DNA of 64,000 bases, from NCBI GenBank assembly GCA_041395845.1, contig JAWKZS010000014.1, forward strand, positions 1 through 64,000, read 5' to 3'. The position numbers and the translations under genes were made by a program. This stretch comes from Ch67 sp041395845 (lineage in GTDB: Bacteria > Pseudomonadota > Gammaproteobacteria > Pseudomonadales > Ketobacteraceae). Below the pieces are notes generated by a model that was given only the letters and a program-made list of their open reading frames with translations, ran no database searches and was not told the origin of the DNA. Below, one piece after another: positions 43,306-52,333 of the stretch. Position 1 is the first letter of the stretch. Every line of letters begins with the position of its first letter.

Positions 43306-45729
43306 ATGCACGATTCAGATTCTCTACATATGAAAGGGGCCCGCGAGCTGCCTCTGCTTGCCTTGCGTGATGTTGTTGTATATCCGCACATGGTTATCCC
43401 GTTGTTCGTAGGACGCAGCAAGTCCATCCGGGCGCTTGAAGAGGCAATGGAGACCGATAAGCAGATCGTGCTGGTGGCGCAGGTGAATGCGTCGGATGAT
43501 GATCCGTCACCGAAAGATCTATACGAGGTTGGAACAGTTGCTACCATCCTGCAGCTGCTCAAGCTGCCTGATGGCACGGTGAAGGTGCTGGTTGAGGGCG
43601 CTTTTCGAGCACATACATCCAGCGTCAACACCAATCGAGGTTATCTGTCGGCATTTGCAACCGAAGCACCGCAGGTCAATATGGACCCTCGCGAAGGCGA
43701 AGTACTGGCACGTTCGCTGCTTTCCCAATTTGATCAATATGTGAAGCTCAGCAAGAAAGTGGCAACCGAGATACTGACATCCGTTTCCAGCATCGAGGAG
43801 CCGGGTCGCCTGTCCGATACGATTGCTGCACATCTGGCACTGAAGATTCACGAGAAGCAAAAGATTCTGGAGATATTCGATCTTCATGAGCGTATTGAAC
43901 ATCTCATGGCGCTAATGGAAAGTGAAATCGATCTGCTGCAGGTCGAAAAGCGTATTCGTGGCCGCGTCAAGAAACAGATGGAAAAGAGTCAGCGCGAGTA
44001 TTACCTGAATGAGCAGATGAAGGCCATTCAGAAGGAACTCGGTGAGCTGGACGAAGGCGGTAACGAGATCGAGGAGTTCGAGAAGAAGATCCAGGCCGCG
44101 GGCATGACCAAAGAGGCTCGCGAAAAAGCCAAAGCTGAATTGAACAAGCTCAAGATGATGTCGCCGATGTCGGCGGAAGCGACTGTAGTACGCAGCTATC
44201 TTGACTGGATTGTCAATCTGCCCTGGAAAAAGAAGAGCAAGGTTCGTCATGATCTGAATAAGGCCAAAGAAATTCTCGACGAAGATCATTACGGCCTCGC
44301 CGAGGTGAAAGACCGCATCCTTGAGTATCTGGCAGTGCAGTCCCGCGTCGACAAGATCCGTGGCCCCGTGCTGTGTCTGGTTGGACCTCCCGGGGTTGGG
44401 AAAACCTCGCTCGGTCAGTCGATTGCAAAAGCAACCAACCGGAAGTTCGTTCGCATGGCACTCGGCGGCGTGCGCGACGAGGCAGAAATCCGGGGCCATC
44501 GTCGTACGTACATCGGCTCAATGCCGGGTAAACTGATCCAGAAAATTTCCAAAATCGGGGTCAAAAACCCGCTGTTCCTGTTGGACGAAATCGACAAGAT
44601 GGGCGTCGACATGCGGGGCGATCCCGCGTCAGCGCTGCTTGAGGTGCTGGATCCGGAACAGAACTCAACGTTCAACGATCATTATCTCGAAGTTGATTAC
44701 GATCTGTCGGATGTGCTGTTTGTCTGTACGTCCAACTCGATGAACATTCCGGCTCCCTTGCTGGATCGGATGGAGGTCATCCGCATTCCCGGTTATACCG
44801 AGGATGAAAAGCTGAATATCGCGCAGCAGTATCTCGTTCCCAAACAGCGTAAGCTGAATGGTCTGAGTGATGAGGAATTGCTTGTTGGTGACGATGCGAT
44901 TCGCCATATCATTCGCTATTACACGCGGGAATCCGGTGTCCGGGGTCTTGAGCGGGAAATTGCCAAGATCTGTCGCAAACACGTAAAAGAGAACGTGTTG
45001 GCAGGCAAGCAGGAAAAGGCTGTCGTAACACCTGATCTTGTCGAGCACTACAATGGTGTGCGCAAGCATAGCTATGGCAAGAAGGAAGAACAGGACAGGA
45101 TTGGGCAGGTCACTGGCTTGGCGTGGACGTCTGTCGGTGGAGAGCTGCTGACGATCGAGGCTGCTGCCATTCCTGGCAAGGGACGTCAGATCCGTACGGG
45201 CTCATTGGGTGACGTGATGCAGGAGTCGATTCAGGCAGCACTGACAGTCGTTCGCAGTCGGTCACGTTTGCTGGGAATTTCGACCGAGTTCCATGAGAAG
45301 CTCGATATTCACATACACGTTCCCGAAGGTGCAACACCCAAAGATGGCCCAAGCGCGGGTATTGGTATGTGCACCGCGCTGGTATCCGTCTTGACGAATA
45401 TACCGGTTAAGGCTGATGTGGCGATGACCGGAGAAATCACGTTGCGTGGTCAGGTACTGCCAATCGGTGGCCTGAAAGAGAAGCTGTTGGCTGCACACCG
45501 GGGTGGCATCAAACACGTGATCATTCCCAAAGAAAATGAGCGCGATCTGAAGGAGATTCCCGACAATATCAAGGCTGACCTCGAGATTCACTGTGTTAAA
45601 TGGATTGACGAGGTGCTTGAGCTGGCGCTCATAAGAATGCCTGAGCCGTTGCCGGAAACCGTTGCTGTCGAGATTCCGAATCGTGACGATGCGGAAGATG
45701 ACGAATCTGATCGCGTTAGCACTCACTAA
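43306..45729 (+). CDS. lon: ATP-dependent Lon protease
   Basis: A cytosolic AAA+ serine protease degrading misfolded and regulatory proteins. ATG 43306 gives 807 residues; ATG 43330 would give MKGARELPLLALRDVVVYP and is possible. The frame upstream to 43213 covers the promoter and is rejected. Domains are: LON substrate-binding to about 210, a coiled part, Walker A CLVGPPGVGKTSLGQS near 358, Walker B LFLLDEIDKMG near 424, and the protease motif PKDGPSAGIGMCTALVS with Ser near 683 and a Lys about 43 residues later. A terminator follows. Confidence 0.97.
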   Translation: MHDSDSLHMKGARELPLLALRDVVVYPHMVIPLFVGRSKSIRALEEAMETDKQIVLVAQVNASDDDPSPKDLYEVGTVATILQLLKLPDGTVKVLVEGAFRAHTSSVNTNRGYLSAFATEAPQVNMDPREGEVLARSLLSQFDQYVKLSKKVATEILTSVSSIEEPGRLSDTIAAHLALKIHEKQKILEIFDLHERIEHLMALMESEIDLLQVEKRIRGRVKKQMEKSQREYYLNEQMKAIQKELGELDEGGNEIEEFEKKIQAAGMTKEAREKAKAELNKLKMMSPMSAEATVVRSYLDWIVNLPWKKKSKVRHDLNKAKEILDEDHYGLAEVKDRILEYLAVQSRVDKIRGPVLCLVGPPGVGKTSLGQSIAKATNRKFVRMALGGVRDEAEIRGHRRTYIGSMPGKLIQKISKIGVKNPLFLLDEIDKMGVDMRGDPASALLEVLDPEQNSTFNDHYLEVDYDLSDVLFVCTSNSMNIPAPLLDRMEVIRIPGYTEDEKLNIAQQYLVPKQRKLNGLSDEELLVGDDAIRHIIRYYTRESGVRGLEREIAKICRKHVKENVLAGKQEKAVVTPDLVEHYNGVRKHSYGKKEEQDRIGQVTGLAWTSVGGELLTIEAAAIPGKGRQIRTGSLGDVMQESIQAALTVVRSRSRLLGISTEFHEKLDIHIHVPEGATPKDGPSAGIGMCTALVSVLTNIPVKADVAMTGEITLRGQVLPIGGLKEKLLAAHRGGIKHVIIPKENERDLKEIPDNIKADLEIHCVKWIDEVLELALIRMPEPLPETVAVEIPNRDDAEDDESDRVSTH

Positions 45730-45740
45730 TAGGAAAGCGG

Positions 45741-45768
45741 AAAAGCGCTTGCATAAAGCGCTTTTTTT
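45741..45768 (+). terminator. Rho-independent terminator after lon
   Basis: AAAGCGCTT, a short loop, and AAGCGCTTTTTTT form a perfect stem with a seven-T run, 11 bases after the lon stop. Confidence 0.92.
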
Positions 45769-45886
45769 CTGCCCCAAAACTGCGCCGTTAGTTATCAATG
45801 CGTCGCAGTTTGCGGGCAAAATCCAATAAAGATCCTCGAAAAAGCACTTGAAAAAAAAATATGTGTATGTCGCTCAAGAGGCGCGC

Positions 45887-45916
45887 TTGACAGGCCTTTT
45901 TTGCAGTTGGTATAAA
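45887..45916 (+). promoter_or_regulatory. Strong sigma70 promoter for hupB
   Basis: A perfect -35 TTGACA at 45887-45892 and TATAAA at 45911-45916, spacer 18. The predicted leader before the hupB GTG is about 110 bases. The rest of the 303-base lon-hupB gap (45730-46032) holds the lon terminator and no other gene that I can see. Confidence 0.8.
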
Positions 45917-46032
45917 GTTGCTCCGCCGCAAGGGACGGGTAATTCAAGTAGACATTCAAGCTACATTTCACCCAAATCCATATTCGTTTTGCAGCCACCG
46001 CCTGCAGACACATTTCTTTGAAGGGGAGTCTT

Positions 46033-46308
46033 GTGAACAAATCCGAACTGATCGATGCCATCGCCGCATCAGCTGACATTCCCAAAGCGCAAGCCAGCCG
46101 TGCACTGGATGCAGTAATTGATTCTGTTACTAACGCGCTCAAGCAGAACGATCAGGTTGTCCTGGTTGGTTTTGGTACATTCAGCGTGAAAGAGCGGGCT
46201 GCCCGTTCTGGCCGTAATCCGCAGACTGGCCAACCGATTGATATTCCTGCAGCCAAGATCCCGACTTTCAAGCCTGGCAAGGCACTGAAAGACGCCGTCA
46301 ACGACTGA
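46033..46308 (+). CDS. hupB: DNA-binding protein HU, beta type
   Basis: A small nucleoid protein that bends DNA as a dimer. GTG 46033, behind AAGGGGAG, gives VNKSELIDAIAASADI and 91 residues, the family size; the TTG-initiated frame from 46018 would read through the ribosome-binding site. The HU signature VGFGTFSVKERAARSGRNPQTG lies in two parts near residues 43-65. Position after lon matches hupB of other gammaproteobacteria. Confidence 0.96.
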   Translation: MNKSELIDAIAASADIPKAQASRALDAVIDSVTNALKQNDQVVLVGFGTFSVKERAARSGRNPQTGQPIDIPAAKIPTFKPGKALKDAVND

Positions 46309-46420
46309 TTTCACATATAAACCAAGCAGCCAATTTCTGATGAATGTATAAAGACCACTGCAGGTGATGGTGCAACAGCGTAAGTTGGTGGTTTTTTGTA
46401 CGATTAGATGTTCGGAATCC

Positions 46421-46497
46421 GGAGCGGTAGTTCAGTTGGTTAGAATACCGGCCTGTCACGCCGGGGGTCGCGGGTTCGAGCCCCGTCCGCTCCGCCA
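46421..46497 (+). tRNA. tRNA-Asp (anticodon GTC)
   Basis: A 77-nt cloverleaf: acceptor GGAGCGG pairs with CCGCTCC, anticodon stem CCGGC/GCCGG encloses CTGTCAC with anticodon GTC, T arm GTTCGAGCC, and encoded CCA at 46495-46497. It lies between hupB and ppiD. Confidence 0.97.
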
Positions 46498-46535
46498 ACA
46501 TCCGGGCACTTTGGCGACAAAAGGTTTGATCTGAC

Positions 46536-46573
46536 AAAAAGAGAAGCGTGTCTGTGATGCGCTTCTCTTTTTG
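46536..46573 (+). terminator. Rho-independent terminator after tRNA-Asp
   Basis: AAAAAGAGAAGCG and CGCTTCTCTTTTT form a 13-bp stem around an 11-base loop, followed by T-rich sequence. It ends the tRNA-Asp (or hupB-tRNA-Asp) transcript. Confidence 0.9.
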
Positions 46574-46581
46574 TTTTGGGG

Positions 46582-46608
46582 TTGAAAAAGACCAAACTCG
46601 TTTATAAT
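46582..46608 (+). promoter_or_regulatory. Probable sigma70 promoter for ppiD
   Basis: A perfect -10 TATAAT at 46603-46608 with TTGAAA at 46582-46587 (five of six) and a 15-base spacer, slightly short. It lies just after the tRNA-Asp terminator and 46 bases before the ppiD ATG. Confidence 0.65.
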
Positions 46609-46654
46609 CCAACCCCTGAATACTAATAAATGCAGCCCCTATGGAGCCTCACGC

Positions 46655-48544
46655 ATGCAAGAGTTTCGTAATCTATTGAAAGGCTGGTTCGGCAAGGTAT
46701 TGCTCGCCATCTTCATTTTGCCTTTCGCATTTTTCGGGATAGAAGGAATCTTTCTGAATAGTGGCCGTGCGGATGTTGGCTTGAGCGTTAACGGTGTCGA
46801 AGTTTCCAAGGCAGAAGTGGATCGTGCCATTGCGAATCAACGCGATGCACTGGTGCAGCGGATGGGCGGCAATGTTGATCCAAGCCTGTTCAGCGATGAT
46901 ATGCTGCGTCCGAGAGTGATCGATTCCCTGATTGAGCGGGAACTGTTGACGCAAGCGGTGAAAGCGGAAGGCCTGTACGTTTCCCCGGAGACCATCAAAA
47001 GCTACGTTCGTGACATGCCCCAGTTCAAAGACGATGCTACCGGGGTTTTCTCCCAGGAAAAGCTTGAGTCCATGCTGGCCCGCGCCGGTTATACACCGGT
47101 GCGTTTCTATGCGGAGCTGAGTGCTGATATGGTGTCCGACCAGTTGCGTCAGGGTGTGGGTCTGAGTGCATTCACCACCGAAACCGAGTTGAAAGAACTG
47201 GTCAAACTCGATTCGCAGAAGCGTGATGTCTCCTATGCGACGTTGAGCCTGGAACCGTTCAAGTCTGACATTGATGTGTCCGACGAAGAGGTAGCGAGCT
47301 ATTTCGAGGCCAACCAGGCGCAGTACCGGACGGAAGAAAAGGTCAAGATTCAGTATCTGGTGTTCAAAAGCGCCGACTTCGCCAAGGATGTGGAAGTATC
47401 TGAGGACGAAATTCTGGCTGAATATGACCACTATGCGAAAGCGCAATCTGACCTTGAGCGTCGGCGTGCATCCCATATTCTGGTTGAAGTGAATGATGAT
47501 CGCAGCGACGACGAGGCGCGCGCCCGAATTGCCGAGGCGCAGGCGAAACTGCAGGCAGGTGGTGATTTTGCGGAGCTTGCCAAGACGTACTCGGATGACA
47601 CAGCGACAGCGGAAATTGGCGGCGATCTGGATTTTGCCGGTCGAGGCATCTACGACGAAGCTTTCGAGAAGGCCTTGTTTGCGCTGAATCAGGGACAGGT
47701 ATCGGATATCGTCAAGACCGAGTTTGGCTATCACCTAATCAAACTTACCGGAGTTGAAGCCCAGTCAGTGGCTTCATTGGATGAAAAGCGTGAGGAAATG
47801 CGCCAGCGGGTTGCGGATACCAAAGCGGCGGAACGCCTTAATGCGGCTATTGATGAACTGAACGAGTTGACCTATGCGGCTGGTGACTTGAGTGCGGTGT
47901 CTGAACGCTTTGGTAAAGCCGTTCAGGAATCCGATCTGTTCACCCGTCGTGGTGGCGCCGGTATTGCAGCAGACCCCAAGGTTCTCGAGGCTGCCTTTTC
48001 TGAGCCTTTGCTGAAAGAGGGATTGAATAGCAGTGCAATCGAGCTGGCTGATGGCTCCGTTGCAGTGTTGCGGGTGTCTCAGCATGAGCCAGAGCGTACA
48101 CGTTCCCTCGAAGAGGTCCGTGATGAGGTCCTGGCTGCGCTGGAACTGCAGAAGGCGCGTGAGAAGGCCAAAACCACAGCCGAAGAAATCGTTGCCAGCA
48201 TCAAAGGCGGAGAGGCCCTCGATGCCCTGGCAGCGAAATACAATCTGACCTGGAAGCATCAGGAAGGTGTCACCCGCCAGGCGACTGAGGTTCCCCGTAC
48301 GGTTGTATCGAAACTCTTCGAGATGCCCCATCCGGGCGACGCCGGGCATAGTGCTGAAAAGGTCAGCATGCCGTCAGGCGATCAGGACATTGTGGTGCTC
48401 ACCAAGGTAACCGAGGGTGAGTTTGCGCTGGACGAGAAGGAAGCGATGCAGGCCAAGCTGTCTTTTGCGGGACGTGTTGGCCAGATCGAATTCCAGAACT
48501 ATGTAGCAACGTTGCGCGAGAATGCGGAGATCGTGATTCCGTAA
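46655..48544 (+). CDS. ppiD: Periplasmic folding factor PpiD (SurA-like N-terminal and parvulin domains)
   Basis: A membrane-anchored periplasmic chaperone near the Sec translocon. The 629 residues begin MQEFRNLLKGWFGKVLLAIF, a short cytoplasmic part and one transmembrane helix near 12-36. A SurA_N-like helical part follows. One parvulin domain sits near 265-365 (RRASHILVEVNDD, then GYHLIKLTGVEA). A long C-terminal region follows. ppiD after hupB is the conserved order, here with tRNA-Asp between them. Confidence 0.95.
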   Translation: MQEFRNLLKGWFGKVLLAIFILPFAFFGIEGIFLNSGRADVGLSVNGVEVSKAEVDRAIANQRDALVQRMGGNVDPSLFSDDMLRPRVIDSLIERELLTQAVKAEGLYVSPETIKSYVRDMPQFKDDATGVFSQEKLESMLARAGYTPVRFYAELSADMVSDQLRQGVGLSAFTTETELKELVKLDSQKRDVSYATLSLEPFKSDIDVSDEEVASYFEANQAQYRTEEKVKIQYLVFKSADFAKDVEVSEDEILAEYDHYAKAQSDLERRRASHILVEVNDDRSDDEARARIAEAQAKLQAGGDFAELAKTYSDDTATAEIGGDLDFAGRGIYDEAFEKALFALNQGQVSDIVKTEFGYHLIKLTGVEAQSVASLDEKREEMRQRVADTKAAERLNAAIDELNELTYAAGDLSAVSERFGKAVQESDLFTRRGGAGIAADPKVLEAAFSEPLLKEGLNSSAIELADGSVAVLRVSQHEPERTRSLEEVRDEVLAALELQKAREKAKTTAEEIVASIKGGEALDALAAKYNLTWKHQEGVTRQATEVPRTVVSKLFEMPHPGDAGHSAEKVSMPSGDQDIVVLTKVTEGEFALDEKEAMQAKLSFAGRVGQIEFQNYVATLRENAEIVIP

Positions 48545-48567
48545 AGCGGTTGCGCTGCGAGTGAAAG

Positions 48568-48592
48568 AAAGGCTCCTAACGGAGCCTTTTTT
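48568..48592. terminator. Rho-independent terminator between convergent ppiD and yejF
   Basis: AAAGGCTCC, TAAC loop, GGAGCCTTTTTT: a perfect 9-bp stem with a T run on the plus strand. The A run on the other side makes it usable in the minus direction too. Confidence 0.9.
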
Positions 48593-48609
48593 GTGCCTGT
48601 GATTCAGCG

Positions 48610-50205
48610 TTAGAGATTGAAGGCGGAGTCGAGCAGTTCGCGAGTGTAATCGGACTGTGGATTGGCGAAAATCCTGTTGGCTGGGCCTTGCTCGATGGCT
48701 TTGCCATCCTTCAATACCAGGATGTCGTGGGCCAGGGCTTTGACGACTTTCAAATCGTGGCTGATAAAAATGTAGGCGAATCCGTGCTTCTGTTGCAGAT
48801 GACGCAACAGCTCGATCACCTGCGATTGGATACTGCGATCAAGTGCGGAGGTCGGCTCGTCAAGCACGATCAGCTCTGGCTCCATTATCAACGCACGTGC
48901 GATAGCGATGCGTTGCCGCTGGCCGCCGGAAAACTCGTGGGGAAAGCGGTGCCGGCTGGCAGGATCAAGGCCGACTTCCTGCATTGCTTCTATAACACGC
49001 TGTTCGCGTTCCGAAGCTTCACCTATCTGGTGGATATCAAGTCCTTCGCGAATGATCTCCTCGACGCTCATGCGTGGACTTAGGCTCGAGAATGGATCCT
49101 GAAATACGATCTGCATTTTGCGGCGCAACGGTCGAATGTCGCGGTTCTTCAGCGGTACAAGATCCGTGTCTAGAAAACGGATCTCGCCCTGGGAATGGAT
49201 GAGCTTGAGGAGGGCTTGCACCAGCGTTGTCTTGCCGGAGCCGCTTTCCCCAACGATGCCGAGTGTGGATCCACGGGTAATGCGAAAACTGATGTCGTCG
49301 ACAGCCTTGATATGACCCACCGTACGTTTCAACACGCCGCGTTTGATAGGGAACCAGACCCGCAATTCACTGGCTTGCATGACCGTTTTTGCGTTGTCGG
49401 GGCGCTCGCACGGATCGCCTTTGGGTTCTGCATCCAGCAGCATTCTGGTATAGGGATGCTCAGGTTGGCTGAAAAGTGCTTCGGTGGTATTGGTTTCGAC
49501 AATCCTGCCCTGGGTCATGACGCCAACCCGATGTGCGTAACGGCGAACAATTGCCAAATCATGGGTGATGATCAGAATGGTCATGCCCAGCTTTTTCTGC
49601 AGGTCCAGCAGCAGCTGCATGACCTGTTTCTGAATGGTGACATCCAGAGCGGTAGTCGGTTCGTCAGCAATCAGAATGCTGGGATCATTGGCCAGCGCCA
49701 TGGCGATCATTACCCGCTGGCGCTGTCCACCTGAGAGCTGATGGGGATAGCTGCTGAGCCGGCTTTCCGGATCCGGAATACCTACCAGATGCAGCAGTTC
49801 AATGATGCGGTTACGTGCAGCGGTGCCCCGCAGTTTTGTGTGAAGCTGCAGCACCTCGCCAATCTGCTGGGCGACGGTGTGAAGTGGATTCAGCGCAGTA
49901 AGCGGTTCCTGAAAAATCATACCAATGCGATTGCCACGAATGTTGCGCAATTCGGCTTCGGTACATTTCAGCAGGTCTTTGCCTTCGAAGATTATCTGGC
50001 CTGACTGATACTCGGTAATGCTCTTGGGCAACAGCTTCAGTACTGCCTGGGCCGTCACCGATTTGCCGGATCCGCTTTCGCCAACCAGTGCAAAGGTTTC
50101 CCCGGGATATAGCGCGAGACTGACATCGGATAACGCCTGGGTGCGATGCTCGGCCTGCTGGAAAGCGATGGACAATTGGCTGATCTCGAGTAGTGCTTGA
50201 GACAT
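48610..50205 (-). CDS. yejF: Peptide ABC transporter ATP-binding protein with two fused ATPase domains (YejF-like)
   Basis: A 531-residue protein with two complete ABC cassettes in tandem. The first has Walker A GESGSGKSVTAQAVL near residue 39, signature LSGGQRQRV near 158 and Walker B ILIADEPTTALD. The second has GESGSGKTTLVQALL near 320, FSGGQRQRI and LIVLDEPTSALD. It energises uptake of oligopeptides; in E. coli YejABEF handles microcin C and peptides. It lies 9 bases after yejE on the same strand and ends the operon, facing the ppiD terminator. Confidence 0.93.
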   Translation of the reverse strand: MSQALLEISQLSIAFQQAEHRTQALSDVSLALYPGETFALVGESGSGKSVTAQAVLKLLPKSITEYQSGQIIFEGKDLLKCTEAELRNIRGNRIGMIFQEPLTALNPLHTVAQQIGEVLQLHTKLRGTAARNRIIELLHLVGIPDPESRLSSYPHQLSGGQRQRVMIAMALANDPSILIADEPTTALDVTIQKQVMQLLLDLQKKLGMTILIITHDLAIVRRYAHRVGVMTQGRIVETNTTEALFSQPEHPYTRMLLDAEPKGDPCERPDNAKTVMQASELRVWFPIKRGVLKRTVGHIKAVDDISFRITRGSTLGIVGESGSGKTTLVQALLKLIHSQGEIRFLDTDLVPLKNRDIRPLRRKMQIVFQDPFSSLSPRMSVEEIIREGLDIHQIGEASEREQRVIEAMQEVGLDPASRHRFPHEFSGGQRQRIAIARALIMEPELIVLDEPTSALDRSIQSQVIELLRHLQQKHGFAYIFISHDLKVVKALAHDILVLKDGKAIEQGPANRIFANPQSDYTRELLDSAFNL

Positions 50206-50214
50206 GTGGTTGCC

Positions 50215-51249
50215 TTATTGATTCCGTGGATCGAAAGCGTCACGGAACGCTTCGCCAATAAATACCAGTAACGTCAGCATGATGCTTAAGACGGTGAATG
50301 CGGTGATGGCCAGCCAGGGTGCCTGCAGGTTCGATTTGCCCTGTGACACCAGCTCACCCAGGGACGGGGACCCTGGGGGCAGGCCAAAACTGAGGAAATC
50401 CAGCGATGTCAGCGTGGTAATGGCCCCGGTCAGTATGAAGGGCAGGTAGGTAATGGTTGCGACCATGGCATTGGGAAGAATGTGTTTGAACATGATGGCG
50501 CCATCGTTCAGTCCCATTGCTTTTGCCGCTTTCACATATTCCAGATTGCGACCGCGCAGGAATTCGGCTCGTACCACCGGCACCAGCGCCATCCAGCTGA
50601 ACAGCAGCATGATTCCGAGCAGCCACCAGAAATTTGGCGTGATGATGCTGGACAGGATGATCAGCAGGAACAGGATTGGAAGGGAGCTCCAGATTTCGAT
50701 AAAGCGCTGACCCGCCAGATCCACCCAGCCTCCGTAATAACCCTGAATTGCCCCTGCCATGACACCGATGATGGAACTGATGATGGTCAGGGTGAGGCCG
50801 AACAATACGGAAATGCGGAACCCATAAATGACCCGGGCAACGACATCGCGTCCCTGGTCATCGGTTCCCAGCCAGTTGGTGGCGTCGGGAGGCGAGGGTG
50901 CCGGTGATGGCAGATCGTAGTTGATGGTGTTGTAGCTGAAGCGAATCGGGGGATAGACAAGCCAGCCGTCGGATTCGATCAGTTCGATGACGTAGCTGTC
51001 ACGATAATCCGCTTCGGTGGGTAGTTCGCCACCAAAGGTCTGTTCGGAATAGTTGAACAATACGGGAAAATAGAATTGTCCGGCGTGTTTGATCAGCAGC
51101 GGTTTGTCATTGGCGACCAATTCTGCACCGAGACTGAAAATGAAAAGCGCCAGAAAAATCCACAGCGAGTACCATCCGCGTTTGTGGGCTCTGAAGCGCT
51201 GAAATCGCCGCTGATTGATGGGCGAAAGCCTGATTTGTCCAAACTGCAT
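50215..51249 (-). CDS. yejE: Peptide ABC transporter permease (YejE/OppC-like)
   Basis: A 344-residue inner-membrane permease with about six helices. It has an N-terminal OppC-type segment (LSPINQRRFQRFRAHKRGWYS) and a long periplasmic loop before helix 2 that is typical of YejE. The EAA-type cytoplasmic loop follows AKAMGLNDGAIMFKHILPNA near residue 235. DPRNQ ends the protein. It lies between yejB and yejF with gaps of 3 and 9 bases. Confidence 0.92.
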   Translation of the reverse strand: MQFGQIRLSPINQRRFQRFRAHKRGWYSLWIFLALFIFSLGAELVANDKPLLIKHAGQFYFPVLFNYSEQTFGGELPTEADYRDSYVIELIESDGWLVYPPIRFSYNTINYDLPSPAPSPPDATNWLGTDDQGRDVVARVIYGFRISVLFGLTLTIISSIIGVMAGAIQGYYGGWVDLAGQRFIEIWSSLPILFLLIILSSIITPNFWWLLGIMLLFSWMALVPVVRAEFLRGRNLEYVKAAKAMGLNDGAIMFKHILPNAMVATITYLPFILTGAITTLTSLDFLSFGLPPGSPSLGELVSQGKSNLQAPWLAITAFTVLSIMLTLLVFIGEAFRDAFDPRNQ

Positions 51250-51252
51250 GGT

Positions 51253-52332
51253 TTAGCCTCTCGACTCGAAATCAATGCGGGGGTCGACCAGCGTATAGGT
51301 GATATCACTGATCAGGCTGACAAGCAGTGAAAGTAGGGTGAAGATAAACAAGGTTCCGAATATGACCGGATAATCCCGGGACAGAATGGATTCGAAACCC
51401 AGCAATCCCAGCCCGTCGAGTGAAAAAATGATCTCGATGAGAAAGGCTCCCGTAAAGAATATGCCGACAATGGCTGCTGGAAATCCAGCGATGATGATCA
51501 GCATCGCGTTGCGGAATACATGGCCATACAGGACGGCGGTTTCTGTCAGACCTTTAGCCCGCGCCGTGGTCACGTACTGTTTGCTGATTTCATCGAGAAA
51601 AGAGTTCTTGGTCAGCATGGTCAGGGTCGCAAAGCCGCCAATGACCAGTGCTGTTATCGGTAAGGCCAGGTGCCAGAAATAGTCGAGTATTTTGCCGAAC
51701 AGGGTCAGCTCATCAAAATTGGGTGATGTCAGTCCGCGTAGAGGGAACCATTGAAAATAGCTACCACCGGCAAACAGCAGGATCAGCAGAATCGCAAACA
51801 GAAACGAAGGGATGGCATTGCCCACGATAACCACGGAGCTGGTCCAGATATCGAATGTGCTGCCATTCTTGACGGCTTTGCGGATGCCCAGGGGAATGGA
51901 TATCAAATAGATCAGCAGTGTCGACCAGAGTCCGAGGGATATCGACACAGGCATTTTTTCAATGATCAGATCGGTCACCGATTTATCACGGAAGAAGCTG
52001 TTGCCAAAATCCAGCTGCGCATAGTTCTTCAGCATGATCAGGAAACGTTCCCACATGGGTTTGTCGAAGCCGTACATCTGCTCGATCTTGGCGATCAGGT
52101 CTGGATCGAGCCCCTGGGCACCCCGGTAGCTTGTTGCACTGCCACTACGCACTTCGACATTGGCACCGCCACCGACCCGCGCGCTGCTGCCACCTTCCAG
52201 GCCCTCCAGCTTGGCGATCATCTGTTCGACCGGACCGCCCGGTGCAGCCTGGATGATAAAAAAATTGAGCGTCAATATTCCCAGCAGCGTGGGTATGATC
52301 AGGAACAGGCGACGAACGATATAGGCAAACAT
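51253..52332 (-). CDS. yejB: Peptide ABC transporter permease (YejB/OppB-like)
   Basis: A 359-residue permease with the OppB start YIVRRLFLIIPTLLGILTLNF and about six helices. It carries the long loop typical of YejB near residues 30-75 with QAAPGGPVEQMI. The EAA loop TTARAKGLTETAVLYGHVFRN is near residue 252, and the end is LVDPRIDFES. It starts one base after the stop of the binding-protein gene yejA. Confidence 0.92.
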   Translation of the reverse strand: MFAYIVRRLFLIIPTLLGILTLNFFIIQAAPGGPVEQMIAKLEGLEGGSSARVGGGANVEVRSGSATSYRGAQGLDPDLIAKIEQMYGFDKPMWERFLIMLKNYAQLDFGNSFFRDKSVTDLIIEKMPVSISLGLWSTLLIYLISIPLGIRKAVKNGSTFDIWTSSVVIVGNAIPSFLFAILLILLFAGGSYFQWFPLRGLTSPNFDELTLFGKILDYFWHLALPITALVIGGFATLTMLTKNSFLDEISKQYVTTARAKGLTETAVLYGHVFRNAMLIIIAGFPAAIVGIFFTGAFLIEIIFSLDGLGLLGFESILSRDYPVIFGTLFIFTLLSLLVSLISDITYTLVDPRIDFESRG

Positions 52333-52333
52333 A

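Noticed and set aside
46340..46400. Terminator between hupB and tRNA-Asp
   Set aside because: Only a weak ACCAC/GTGGT pairing before a T run could be drawn, with a large loop. hupB and tRNA-Asp may share a transcript.
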